From: Haloarchaeobius litoreus
Lineage (GTDB): Archaea; Halobacteriota; Halobacteria; Halobacteriales; Natrialbaceae
Length of the DNA: 64,000 nucleotides
Direction: 5' to 3'
Assembly: GCF_024495425.1 (NCBI RefSeq)
Contig: NZ_JANHJR010000001.1
Coordinates: 620,001 to 684,000, forward strand
Position 1 is the first letter of the stretch; each line of letters opens with the position of its first letter. This document shows positions 53,429-62,261 of the stretch, one piece after another. Made by a program: the position numbers and the translations under genes. Below the pieces are notes generated by a model. It was not told the DNA's origin and ran no database searches. It saw only the letters and a list, made by a program, of their open reading frames with translations.

Positions 53429-54528
53429 AGTATCACCTGAAGTATCGAACCGCCGCTGGCCGCAGCCAGCACCCCGACCGTCGCCAGCAGGACGAGCACC
53501 CCGACGCCGACCGGGAGCCACTGCGCCTTCCGGCTGTACTCCGCCGACGAGTCGACCCGGATGCGGCCCTCGGTGTTCGACGCCGCCACGTACGGGACGA
53601 CCCCGCCGAGGACGACACCGACCAGCAGGCCGCCGACGAGCCCGATCAGGAGGTTCCTCTGGACCGTCGACCGGGCGGCGTCGGCCCGGGAGTCGAGCGC
53701 CGACTCGTAGCTCGCCATCGCCTCGTTCGCGTTCGTCTCCGCGGTCCGTTCCTCGTCGCGAGAGGCGTCGATGGCATCGACCGCGACGCCCGGCGTGGGC
53801 GACTCGCCGGCCATCCGGAACAGGGACGACCGGTAGTCGTCGCCCTCGCTCGCCGTCGCGTTGGTCGCCGACGCGAGAGTCCGCAGCGTCTCCGTCGCGT
53901 TCGCCGCCCGAGCCCCGGTCAGTCCGCTGTCGTTCACCGTGGTCGCGAGCGACTCCAGTCGGTCGGACGCGGCGGCCGTCTCGTTCAGCGCCGTCCGGAA
54001 GCTCGCCTCGTGCTCGTCGTACACCTCGACGTCGTCCGCAGTCGGGAGGAACAGCGTCCCCTCGGCGAACGCCGGCTGGACGACGTTCGGTGATGGTTCG
54101 GTGAACGTCGGGCCGGTGTCGGTCTTCTCGGTCGGGCGAACCCGGTCTGCGAGCGCGAGCTGGCCGTACCCCTCGGTCAGCCGGATGGTCGCCCCGCTGT
54201 CGGTCGTGTTCAGTATCTCGTAGCCGTCGCCGTCCGTGAGGACCCAGGCTCCGTTCTCGCCGTAGGGCGTGACGACGCCGTCGGCGTCACAGAGCCGTAT
54301 CGTGAGCACCGTCCCCGCGTACATCGCGCGGTCGTCGCGGATGGGCGCTTCGCCCCCAGCGACGGTCGCAACTGCGACCGTATCGGAGGCCTCGACGGAG
54401 TCACAGACGGCCACGTCGGTCGGCCCCGGCTGGGGGTGGGCGGTCACACCGCTACCGGTGACCGGCGCGGCGAACAGCAAGACGGCACACAGTGCGACGA
54501 ACGTCGTTCGGAGGGCCGTCCCGTTCAT
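53425..54528 (-). CDS. Secreted-domain membrane protein of the tubulin-like operon
   Basis: A 367-residue protein: signal peptide (about 1-26), a beta-rich extracellular domain (about 30-160) resembling surface modules, a helical stretch (about 165-285), and two C-terminal transmembrane helices (about 293-317 and 338-361). No known family. ATGA overlap with the next gene. Confidence 0.72.
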   Translation of the reverse strand: MNGTALRTTFVALCAVLLFAAPVTGSGVTAHPQPGPTDVAVCDSVEASDTVAVATVAGGEAPIRDDRAMYAGTVLTIRLCDADGVVTPYGENGAWVLTDGDGYEILNTTDSGATIRLTEGYGQLALADRVRPTEKTDTGPTFTEPSPNVVQPAFAEGTLFLPTADDVEVYDEHEASFRTALNETAAASDRLESLATTVNDSGLTGARAANATETLRTLASATNATASEGDDYRSSLFRMAGESPTPGVAVDAIDASRDEERTAETNANEAMASYESALDSRADAARSTVQRNLLIGLVGGLLVGVVLGGVVPYVAASNTEGRIRVDSSAEYSRKAQWLPVGVGVLVLLATVGVLAAASGGSILQVIL

Positions 54529-54797
54529 TCGTAGGTCTCGTCGATCCGCGACTTCTGTATCCGGTACACCACCACACTCCCGAGCACGATGCCGAGCCCG
54601 AGCCCGATGCCGCCGCCGCCGAGGTACTGGAGCAGCGACCGGTCGGCCAGCGACTCCAGCTCGGCGACCCGTTCGGTCCGGTCGACCACGTCGGCGACGT
54701 TAGCGCCGTCCTGCGCCGCCACGGTTCCACCGACACCGGCGACGACGAGCAGGCCGAGGACGACCAGCCCCGCGAGGGCGATCCGACGTGTCCTCAC
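54525..54797 (-). CDS. Small two-helix membrane protein
   Basis: A 90-residue protein starting with GTG, with an N-terminal signal-like helix (about 6-28), a short helical linker, and a Gly-rich C-terminal transmembrane helix (YLGGGGIGLGLGIVLGSVVVY). It is bracketed by GTGA and ATGA overlaps, so it is certainly part of the operon. Function unknown. Confidence 0.7.
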   Translation of the reverse strand: MRTRRIALAGLVVLGLLVVAGVGGTVAAQDGANVADVVDRTERVAELESLADRSLLQYLGGGGIGLGLGIVLGSVVVYRIQKSRIDETYE

Positions 54798-56305
54798 TGG
54801 ACCATCGCCTCGGTTCGGTCCTCGTACTCCGCGGCCTTCTCGTCGATCTCGGCGAGGCGGGAGACGTCCTCGCGCTCGTACGTGAGCAGTGTCGTCACCG
54901 TCGCGAGGTTGCGGTCGTTGAGCGCGACGCCGAGGTTCACCTCCTGCAGGGCGCACTGCGCCTGGAGGTACTCGCGGATGGTCGAGGTCTCGATGCGGTT
55001 GCCCCCACCGGTGAGGTAGCTCGACGGGGCGCGGACGAGCCCGATGGCCTTCTGGGCGTCGGACGGGTCGAGGTCGGAGACGGACTGCTTGCTCGTCGCC
55101 AGCCGCACGAGGGCGGCGCTGTCGACCTCCTTCTTGCCGACGAACGGGACGAGGTAGCCCGAGAGCGAGCGTGTCATCGTCGCGGCCCGGCCGAGTGCGG
55201 CGTAGCCGGCCTTCGAGTCGCCGCCGCCGACGCCGAACGAGAGCGACGTGACAACGTCCTGCACGTCGATGTCGGGCGTGTCGATGTCGGCGTAGTCGCT
55301 CGGGTCGATGCCGGAGAGGACGGGGCCGGCGACGAGGTCGTAGATGCCCGCCGCGACGTACTCGTTGTACTCGGCGAACTGGCTCTCGGCCGCCGCCTGG
55401 TAGGAGATGCGCTGGTTGTCGACGAGCACGATGCCGTCGACCTTCTCCTCCAGCCTGTCGAGTCCGTACCGGGCGTTCCAGGCCTGGCGGCCGGCACCGC
55501 CACCGCTCTCGCCGTCGCCGCCGGTCGTCATCGGGCCCATCGTGTTCGGGAGGATGGCAAGCGCGACGATGCTCGCCCGCCCGTCCGTGTACTCGTCGAT
55601 GGCGTCGACGATGTGCGGTGCGATGCCACAGCCGGTGCCCCCACCGAGGCCGAGGCAGACGAACGCGAACTGGATCTCCTCGCTCTCGGTGGCGTCACTG
55701 GATTCTCCGCGAACCTCCGACTCCAGGTCCTGGACCTGGCGATCGACGTCGTCGTCCTCCCACCCATCGCCCGACTCCTCACCCCACTCGTCGTCGGGGT
55801 CGTCGTTCCAGCCGTCATCGCGTTCGTCGACGGGTTCGTCGTTCCAGCCATCGTCGCGGCCGTCGACGGGGTCGTCGTTCCAGCCGTCGTCGTACTCGTC
55901 GGTCCGGTCCTCCCCGTTCCAGCCGGGGTCGCCGCCGTCGGTCGCGAGTCCGCCACCCGACCCGAACCGGCGACGGAGCAGGTCGACGACCTCGTCGACG
56001 TGTTCGCCCATCACCTCGTCGGCCTCGACCGGGTCGCGCCCGAAGCCGCCGGTGACCCGCTCCTCGAACCCGGCGGTGGTCCCGTCGACGATCCCGTGCT
56101 GTTCGGCGATGCCGAACTGGTCCGCCTCGTCGACGTTCGAGAGGTTCTGCAGGTCTCGAATCGTCGAGTTGAACACCATGGGTTCTGCGAGCGCGGTGAT
56201 GTCGTTGCCGCCGAACAGTCCGAGCGTCGAGTCGGACGTGTACTCGAACACGGCGTCGACGATAGCACTCCCGGCCTGTCCGGCCCCCACGAACAGATAC
56301 GTCAT
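54794..56305 (-). CDS. Divergent tubulin/FtsZ-superfamily GTPase with acidic repeat insertion (copy 2)
   Basis: A 503-residue protein starting directly with the tubulin-like loop FVGAGQAG (5-12). The superfamily signature is LGLGGGTGCG (218-227), and the T7-type loop is IDVQDV with both Asp residues retained. Between the NTD-like region and the signature lies an unusual insertion (about 112-210) of extreme acidity, with three 12-residue repeats of the form DDGWND(D/E)PVD(G/E)R (139-174). First gene of an eight-gene operon reaching 43179. Confidence 0.85.
   Translation of the reverse strand: MTYLFVGAGQAGSAIVDAVFEYTSDSTLGLFGGNDITALAEPMVFNSTIRDLQNLSNVDEADQFGIAEQHGIVDGTTAGFEERVTGGFGRDPVEADEVMGEHVDEVVDLLRRRFGSGGGLATDGGDPGWNGEDRTDEYDDGWNDDPVDGRDDGWNDEPVDERDDGWNDDPDDEWGEESGDGWEDDDVDRQVQDLESEVRGESSDATESEEIQFAFVCLGLGGGTGCGIAPHIVDAIDEYTDGRASIVALAILPNTMGPMTTGGDGESGGGAGRQAWNARYGLDRLEEKVDGIVLVDNQRISYQAAAESQFAEYNEYVAAGIYDLVAGPVLSGIDPSDYADIDTPDIDVQDVVTSLSFGVGGGDSKAGYAALGRAATMTRSLSGYLVPFVGKKEVDSAALVRLATSKQSVSDLDPSDAQKAIGLVRAPSSYLTGGGNRIETSTIREYLQAQCALQEVNLGVALNDRNLATVTTLLTYEREDVSRLAEIDEKAAEYEDRTEAMVQ
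55784..55891 (-). repeat. Three tandem 36-base repeats inside tubulin-like gene 2
   Basis: Three consecutive 36-base units encode DDGWNDDPVDGR, DDGWNDEPVDER and DDGWNDDPDDEW. The Trp and the DDGWND core are kept while the ends vary. The repeats lie in the GTPase domain insertion and probably form a flexible acidic segment facing the filament surface. Confidence 0.85.
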
Positions 56306-56329
56306 TGATTCACTCGGGTGTCTGTTCCG

Positions 56330-56363
56330 CTATCTGGAATAAAACAGTACTGGCCACTGAAAC
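56330..56363 (-). promoter_or_regulatory. Promoter with motif shared among the tubulin-like gene units
   Basis: Reading on the minus strand: GTTTCAGTGGCCAGTAC (56363-56347), then TTTTATT as TATA (56344-56338), then CAGATAG (56336-56330) before the ATG at 56305. The 17-base upstream motif recurs before 59705 with 15 of 17 matches, and the GGCC-N7-TTTT-N4-CAGATAG layout recurs before 34572. The core AGTGGCCAGT is nearly palindromic, as expected for a dimeric regulator. Confidence 0.6.
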
Positions 56364-56459
56364 GTTGTTTCACGTCGCCTGTTTTGCGTACGAAAGAGCG
56401 GGTGACGAGAACCGTCAGTTCGGGGACACACCCGGTATAAATCTCCCGGCCGATTCCCG

Positions 56460-58091
56460 TCAGCTCCCGCGGAGTCGGCGCAGCATGATGGAGAACTGGT
56501 TCCGCTCGTACAGCTGCTCCGTCGCGTCGAGCAGCTCGAGCGTCGCCTCCAGTGTCCCCTTCGCCCGCTCCGGGTCGCGCGGTGCCAGCCGCTCGCCTTC
56601 GTCGTGGAGCGAGCGCGCCAGCGAGACGAAGTGGCGGGGGATCGTATGGTTGTGGTCGTCGCGGAGCTCGTAGTACTCCTCGACCTCGCCGATACGGTCG
56701 CCCACCCGCTCGACGAGCCGGGACGGCGTCTCTGTGGCCGTCGCATCCGACCGCGTCGAGGAGAGCGTCGGCAGCAGCGTGTCGCGGTAGAACGAGAGCT
56801 CCTGACGGACCACGTACGGACGCACGAGGTCGGACTGGCCCGCACGGTCGAGCTCGCCCTGCAGGTCGGCGACCCGTTCCAGCAGCGCGGACTCGACGGG
56901 GTCCGAGGGGTCGAGGTCGCGCTTGACCGAGTTAGCCAGCTCCGTCACCGAGTCGCGGTCGACGCCGGAGACGAGCTGGCGCGTCGCCGCGTGCTCGTCG
57001 AGCGCGCCGGTCGCCGTCCGGAGCGCCGCCCTCAGGCTGTCCTCCTCGGTCGTGGCCGAGGTCTTCAGCTCGTCCAGCAACCGGACCGCCGCCGCGCTCT
57101 CGGGCGACTGGCGCGACTCCACGCTCGCCGCGACCGAGGCGACACCCGTCTCGCCCGTGCTAAAGGAGAGGTCGCCGCGCTCCAGCCGCTCGACGAGGTC
57201 GTCGCCGCGGGCGGCCGTGTCACCTCCGCGGAGCGACACCGTCGTATCGCGCTCCGCCCGGTCGCAGACGTCGGCGAGGACGGTCGCGTTCGCCGACTGG
57301 CTCGACCGCGTCTCGTCGAGGTCGGCCAGCGCGTCGACCAGTCGCGAGGAGACGGGCCGAAGCGCCGAGGCGAGGGGCCCGTCCACCTCGTGGAGTCGGT
57401 CGTCGAACGTCCGGGCCTGGTCAGGCCCCCGGACGTTCCCGGCACGCTCTGCCGCCTCCGTCACACGGTGGGCGCGGTCGAGTTCGACGACCGCCCGGTC
57501 GAGCGTGTCGTGGGTGTCGCCGCGCCGTGCGTTCGGCTCGGAGAGCGTATCGAGCAGGTCGCGGGCGGCCGGGGCACTCGGCGGGTGCGACGACCGGATC
57601 TCGGTCGCGACTGCGTCCACGGGCGGGCCGTCGGACGGCTGTGGGCCGCCACCGGTTACACCGTCAGCAGCGCCGGGACCGCCAGCCCCCGCATCGGCTG
57701 CCGCCCCGGGCTGCTGCTCGGTCAGGTGGAGGTCGCCGCGCGAGAGCGCCCGCGAGAGCGAGGTCAGGGCCTCCGAGCGGGAGTCTCCACGACTCACGGC
57801 GGAGGTGTCTCCTGCTGCCCGGAGCACCGAGTCAGTCGCCTTCGTCAGGCTCGTGAGCTCGTCGTAGACGGCGTTCGCGTCGGGCTCGGTCGACAGCGGC
57901 TGGGCGAACCGCGAGACGGGTGCGCCCGCGCTGGTCGAGTCGCCGGAGCCGCCGAGAAGTCGGGCTCCGAGCACGCCCGCGCCAATGCCCACGACCAGCG
58001 CGGCGACGGCGGCGGCGACGACGACCATCGTCGAGTGGCCGGTCCGTGTCGTCTGCTGCAACACCAGGTCGGCTGCGATAGCTGCGCCCAT
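56460..58091 (-). CDS. Membrane-anchored helical protein paired with tubulin-like copy 3
   Basis: A 543-residue protein. One transmembrane helix near the N-terminus (about 22-48, MVVVAAAVAALVVGIGAGVLGARLL) is followed by a long, mostly helical domain broken by a Gly/Pro/Ala-rich stretch (about 125-155). No motif is recognised. It starts nine bases after the stop of the zinc-finger FtsZ-like gene and is probably its membrane anchor or regulator. Confidence 0.75.
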   Translation of the reverse strand: MGAAIAADLVLQQTTRTGHSTMVVVAAAVAALVVGIGAGVLGARLLGGSGDSTSAGAPVSRFAQPLSTEPDANAVYDELTSLTKATDSVLRAAGDTSAVSRGDSRSEALTSLSRALSRGDLHLTEQQPGAAADAGAGGPGAADGVTGGGPQPSDGPPVDAVATEIRSSHPPSAPAARDLLDTLSEPNARRGDTHDTLDRAVVELDRAHRVTEAAERAGNVRGPDQARTFDDRLHEVDGPLASALRPVSSRLVDALADLDETRSSQSANATVLADVCDRAERDTTVSLRGGDTAARGDDLVERLERGDLSFSTGETGVASVAASVESRQSPESAAAVRLLDELKTSATTEEDSLRAALRTATGALDEHAATRQLVSGVDRDSVTELANSVKRDLDPSDPVESALLERVADLQGELDRAGQSDLVRPYVVRQELSFYRDTLLPTLSSTRSDATATETPSRLVERVGDRIGEVEEYYELRDDHNHTIPRHFVSLARSLHDEGERLAPRDPERAKGTLEATLELLDATEQLYERNQFSIMLRRLRGS

Positions 58092-58100
58092 CGGGTCACC

Positions 58101-59705
58101 TCAGGGCATGTTCTTCCGACCGAGGCAGTCGAACAGCGGTTCCACCTTGTCCCAGACCTCGCGCACGCCGGCCGAGAGCTGGCTGTTGCCGTCCTGCTTC
58201 ATCGTCAGCGCGTGCTCGTACATCTCCTCCAGCGAGGGCATCTCGGGGTTCCAGAGCGTGCCCCACAGATACACGTCGTCGAGGTACGGCGTCACCAGCT
58301 GGTGCGTGTGGATGTCGACCGTCTCGACGCCCGCGGCGTTGTCCCGGTCGAGGAAGTCCGGACTCCCGAGCACCTCCGTCAGCACGCCGTCGTTGACGAG
58401 CGGGGCGACCTTCGACATCTTCTCCTCCGGGCCGTAGATGAGGAACGTCCCGCCCCACGCCGTCGTCGGGTCGAAGTCCGCGAGCTTGTTCTGGAACAGC
58501 GCCTTCCGGGCGAGCATCTGGAGCTTCGACCGGTCGAACGAGTTCGCGTGGATCTTCCCGAGCACCGGCGCGAGCACGACCGCCGGGTTGTACGCCCGGT
58601 CCGGGTCGAACGGGTACTTGTCCTGCACCGGCCGGAAGCTGTCCGCCGGGTCGAACACCTCCCCGCGGATGGAGAGATCCGACTCCTGCTCTACGACCTG
58701 CGGGATCGAGGACATCGTGAACGCTTCGAGGAACGCGACGAGCGGCTTGTTCAGGTCGGCGAACTCCGGCGGGTTGTACCGCTCGACGCCGTGGATGCGC
58801 GGCTCGATGTCCTGCGTCGCCTCGCGCAGCTTCCGGTTGTCGAACGGGATGATGGCGTCCACGCTGGCCGCCGTCCGGGCCATCCCGATGACGCCGTTGA
58901 CCATCGCTCTGCCCGACCGGTCGGCGTACTCGCTGGGGATGACGACCGACGAGAAGATCGGTTTTCCGACGACCTTGTCGGCGTCCAGCACCGCCTCGCG
59001 GAGCTTCTCCGCGATGACCGGCGTCGACCCACAGCCGGTGCCCTTCGTCACGCTGTGGACGAACATGATGGCCTGCGAGTCGCGCAGCTCGACCGGGTTC
59101 GTGTCCCAGCGCTCCTGGAACGGGTTGCCGCCGTCCTCGAAGTCCGCGAGCACGAAGTCGCGCCCGTGGTCCCAGCGATAGCCCGCCCCCGCGTAGTTGT
59201 GCACGCCCTGCCCGATGATGCAGTTCGCGACGATGTCGTGGCGGTTGTAGCCCTTCTCCTCCTGTGCGTAGTACGTCTCCTCGATCTCGGCGACGTTCGT
59301 GTTCAGCACGCCCGCCCCCGCGAGCCCGCCCTCCCAGATGCGGACTCGCTCCTCGTTCTCGTCGGCGAGCGTGTTCCGCCGCAGCAGGATGGCGTCGATG
59401 ATGTGGTTCCCCGCCCCACCGACGCCGATCATGTACCACTTCTTCCCCACGGAGGAGAGCCCGAAGTCCGCCTCCGACCCGGCGTTCGCGCCGTTGCCGT
59501 TTCGGCCACCCGGCACGGGCGGTTCGTCCGCCCCCTCGTCCTCGGTCCAGTACCGCTCCTCCACGAAGATGGGGTCGTAGAGGTCCGGATACACCTGCTC
59601 TACCGACTTCGGTTCGTCTCGGTGCTCGTGAGCGATGTGGCTCTCCAGCGTGTCGTGGTCCCACTCCCCACGAGGAGAGACACAGATTTTACACGTTTCA
59701 GACAT
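58101..59705 (-). CDS. FtsZ/tubulin-superfamily GTPase with N-terminal zinc finger (copy 3)
   Basis: A 534-residue protein. Residues 5-28 form a C2H2-type finger (Cys5, Cys8, His23, His28). After an acidic linker the GTPase domain starts with the FtsZ-like loop MIGVGGAGN (92-100), then LNTN (134-137) and a variant signature SVTKGTGCGST (218-228). The Gly-rich triplet is partly altered, while GTGCG is kept. A T7-type DPAD (352-355) retains both Asp. A long C-terminal domain follows. A zinc-finger fusion to an FtsZ-like protein is not something I know from characterised members. Confidence 0.87.
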   Translation of the reverse strand: MSETCKICVSPRGEWDHDTLESHIAHEHRDEPKSVEQVYPDLYDPIFVEERYWTEDEGADEPPVPGGRNGNGANAGSEADFGLSSVGKKWYMIGVGGAGNHIIDAILLRRNTLADENEERVRIWEGGLAGAGVLNTNVAEIEETYYAQEEKGYNRHDIVANCIIGQGVHNYAGAGYRWDHGRDFVLADFEDGGNPFQERWDTNPVELRDSQAIMFVHSVTKGTGCGSTPVIAEKLREAVLDADKVVGKPIFSSVVIPSEYADRSGRAMVNGVIGMARTAASVDAIIPFDNRKLREATQDIEPRIHGVERYNPPEFADLNKPLVAFLEAFTMSSIPQVVEQESDLSIRGEVFDPADSFRPVQDKYPFDPDRAYNPAVVLAPVLGKIHANSFDRSKLQMLARKALFQNKLADFDPTTAWGGTFLIYGPEEKMSKVAPLVNDGVLTEVLGSPDFLDRDNAAGVETVDIHTHQLVTPYLDDVYLWGTLWNPEMPSLEEMYEHALTMKQDGNSQLSAGVREVWDKVEPLFDCLGRKNMP

Positions 59706-59753
59706 GATAACCGGCGGTCACTGTGGGGAACTGGCATCGGGGGCGATATGAAC

Positions 59754-59770
59754 GTACTGGCCCCTGAAAG
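59754..59770 (-). promoter_or_regulatory. Second copy of the shared 17-base motif
   Basis: On the minus strand CTTTCAGGGGCCAGTAC lies just upstream of a TTCATAT box and about 49 bases before the ATG at 59705. It matches 15 of 17 positions with the motif before 56305. The interval 59706-59845 holds no gene. Confidence 0.55.
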
Positions 59771-59845
59771 AAGGACGTGAGCTGGACCGCAGTGGTTCGG
59801 GGTGGCTAACGGATCGAGAGAACAATCGACGGGAGCGACGACCGG

Positions 59846-61726
59846 CTACACGTACTGCTCTTTGAACCGGTCGTAGAGTGCATCCAGTGCCGCTGGCGCG
59901 TCGTTCCGGTCGGTGAAGCGCACGTCGACGATGCCCGGCGGCGCGCCCGCGGGCAGGTCGAACGACTCCACGAGGTCGTTCTGGCGGTTGCAGAAGCGCT
60001 CGATCGCGGCCAGCGCCTCGGACTGCACCGCGTACTCCGGGAGGTCGCCGGTCTCGAGGTGGACGGTGTCCGAGCCGGCCTCGGCGACGGCGGCGAGCTC
60101 ATCGAACAGCAACAGCACCTCGTCGACGTACTCCTCCGGGTTCACGTACTCGTCGCGACTGCTGCTGGAACTGGACGAGGTGGCCGTGGAACGACCCACC
60201 GACCGGTCCCGGTCGGCCGTCGGCGCTGCGGAGACGGGCTCGCCGCGCGTGTCGACGCTGATGTGGCCGTCTTCGACGTGGTAGTCGACGCCGTACTCGC
60301 TCTCGAAGGCGGGCGCGAGGTCGCGGGCGAGCTCGGGGTCGACCGCCTGTGGGAGGCTCACGCGGTCCTGCCCATGGTCGAGTGCGCCGGCGAGGCTGCC
60401 GAAGAACTGCACCGCCGTCAGCAGCCCATCTGCGGTGTCGCGCGCCTCGCCGACGAGCCGTTCGGCCTCGTCGAACCGACAGTCGTGGAGCGCCTCGCGG
60501 GCCTCGCGGAGCTGTTCCTCGACGCTGTGGACGCTGTCGACCCCGGGGTCGTGGCCGTCGACCAGCTTCTCCTCGACGCGGTCGCGGACCGCACCCTGGA
60601 GGCGTTCCAGCTCGTCACGGGTGCGCTCGACATCGGTCTCGGCTGCCTCGTGGGACGCGTGGAACGACTCCTCCGTGTCCGAGACGTGGCGCTCGATGCG
60701 CTCCTGGTGGACCCGGATCTCGCCCAGCGCGTCGGCGACCGTCGCGAGGTCCACGTCGTCGCGGCCGAGCAACCGCCCGATGGTCCGGTCGACCTCGGCG
60801 ACGTGCGTGGGTTCGTTGCTCGGCGGGAGCCTGACCTCTCGGAACGTGCTCTGGAGGTTGACGACCTCGTAGGTCCGGCCGTAGCGCGAGCGCACCGTCA
60901 GGTCCACGTCGCCGCGTTCGACCGCTGTACGGACGCCGTCGGCGAGGTCCGACTGGATGCGGTCGACGGCCGCGTCGGGGTCGCGGCGCTTCGCGCTCTC
61001 GAGCAGTTCCGCGGCACGCCGGCGGCCGTCGCTGGCGTCCGCGACCGAGGACCGTACGTTCCCGATCTTCGATTCGAGTTCGTCGTAGCCCTCGCGCTCG
61101 CGCTCTGCGGCGTCCCGGGCCTCCGCGACGGCGTTCGGCGCGAGCTCCGCGACGGCGTCGAGCGTGTCCTCGCCGACCTGCCGTCTGTACTCGGCGTCGA
61201 ACGTCTCGCGCTTGCGGGCGACGAGGTCCGACGCCTCGGAGAGGTCCTCGGCGGCGGCCGATTCGAGGTCGACCTCCCAGTCGCGGAGCCAGGCACCGCC
61301 GAGGGCGCCCGCACTGGCGACGAACGGGACTGCGAAGAACAGCCCGAGCTGGACGACGCCGATGCCGCTCCCGAACAGCGACGAGTAGACACCGAAGAAC
61401 AGCACGAGAAAGAGCACCGAGACGAGGCCGGCGCAGGCGAACGTCACGTCGCGGTTCCGCAGCAGGCCCATCGCCACGCCCTGCCCGACCCACGCGGCGG
61501 CGATGAGGACGAAGAGCACGAGTACGACCGCCGTGCTCGCCTTGAACTGGATGGCGGCCTCCCTGAACACCTGCAGCGAGATGAACGCGTCCACGACACC
61601 ACCGACGACCGGGAGCGTGCGCGCCTCCACGCCGGCGAGCGCGAACGCGGCCTGCAGGAACGTCCCGACGACGGGGAGTCCGGCGAGTCCCCACCCGGCG
61701 AACGGTGACAGCTGTCCGTCTTGCAT
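59846..61726 (-). CDS. Multi-span membrane protein with long coiled coil
   Basis: A 626-residue protein. About four transmembrane helices occupy residues ~1-145 (TAVVLVLFVLIAAAWVGQ, LVSVLFLVLFFGVYSSL, LGLFFAVPFVASAGALGG). A long charged coiled coil follows (about 150-440), then a Ser-rich linker near 535, and a C-terminal ~110 residues with DGLPEYAV-like helices. No family is recognised. ATG at MQDGQLS is chosen over a GTG two codons earlier. The TTTT at 61752-61755 lies about 27 bases upstream, and a GGCG sits seven bases before that, echoing the other promoters of this locus. Confidence 0.75.
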   Translation of the reverse strand: MQDGQLSPFAGWGLAGLPVVGTFLQAAFALAGVEARTLPVVGGVVDAFISLQVFREAAIQFKASTAVVLVLFVLIAAAWVGQGVAMGLLRNRDVTFACAGLVSVLFLVLFFGVYSSLFGSGIGVVQLGLFFAVPFVASAGALGGAWLRDWEVDLESAAAEDLSEASDLVARKRETFDAEYRRQVGEDTLDAVAELAPNAVAEARDAAEREREGYDELESKIGNVRSSVADASDGRRRAAELLESAKRRDPDAAVDRIQSDLADGVRTAVERGDVDLTVRSRYGRTYEVVNLQSTFREVRLPPSNEPTHVAEVDRTIGRLLGRDDVDLATVADALGEIRVHQERIERHVSDTEESFHASHEAAETDVERTRDELERLQGAVRDRVEEKLVDGHDPGVDSVHSVEEQLREAREALHDCRFDEAERLVGEARDTADGLLTAVQFFGSLAGALDHGQDRVSLPQAVDPELARDLAPAFESEYGVDYHVEDGHISVDTRGEPVSAAPTADRDRSVGRSTATSSSSSSSRDEYVNPEEYVDEVLLLFDELAAVAEAGSDTVHLETGDLPEYAVQSEALAAIERFCNRQNDLVESFDLPAGAPPGIVDVRFTDRNDAPAALDALYDRFKEQYV

Positions 61727-61835
61727 ACCCACACCTCAGACGGGTTGCATGAAAACGTTTGTCGCCGTCGCTCCGGGGGCGGTATCGGCAGCACCGCCGC
61801 TGCGAGGTCGGGGCGTCCGGTCTGTCGGTGGGCCG

Positions 61836-62123
61836 TTACTCCTCGCTCTCGTCGCGGATGGCGCGTGCGAGTACGGAGTGGAGCATCGGGTTGCCCTCGT
61901 CGTCGCGTTGGAACAGCGGCTCGCCGCCGAGTCGGTCCTCCAGCGTGTCCGTTCGCTTCTCGACGGTGCGTTCGGTGTACCCTGTCTCCTCGACGAGTTC
62001 GTCGAGTGTCAGCGGGCCGTCCGCCTCGGCGAGGGCCTCGGCGATCTCGTACTCGGACTGGACGTACTCCGAGGCCATCTTGTCGACGAGTGCGGCGACT
62101 TCATCCGGTATCTCCTCGGTCAT
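61836..62123 (-). CDS. Small winged-helix DNA-binding protein
   Basis: A 95-residue protein with a clear winged helix: YEIAEALAEADGPLTLDELVEETGYTERTVEKRTDTLEDRL, then the wing EPLFQRDDEGNPML. A CCTAAATGA box at about 62146-62153 on the minus strand gives a leaderless promoter. It lies between the tubulin-like locus and the heme-copper oxidase genes and could regulate either. This is inference from position. Confidence 0.83.
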   Translation of the reverse strand: MTEEIPDEVAALVDKMASEYVQSEYEIAEALAEADGPLTLDELVEETGYTERTVEKRTDTLEDRLGGEPLFQRDDEGNPMLHSVLARAIRDESEE

Positions 62124-62261
62124 GCCCCGGATTTGTACGCCGGGTGTCCTAAATGATTCGGGAACGGCCCGAGCGGGGCCGTGGTCGATTCCCAGCGGGT
62201 GACAGCACGGGCGAACACGTTCGGGAACAGCTACTCCGCCGAATTAGAACGAATATCGTCC

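Noticed and set aside
50103-59705. Calling the three GTPases canonical FtsZ1, FtsZ2 or CetZ
   Set aside because: Only the short nucleotide motifs match. Overall sequence, insertions, zinc finger and operon context differ, so no standard gene symbol is justified.
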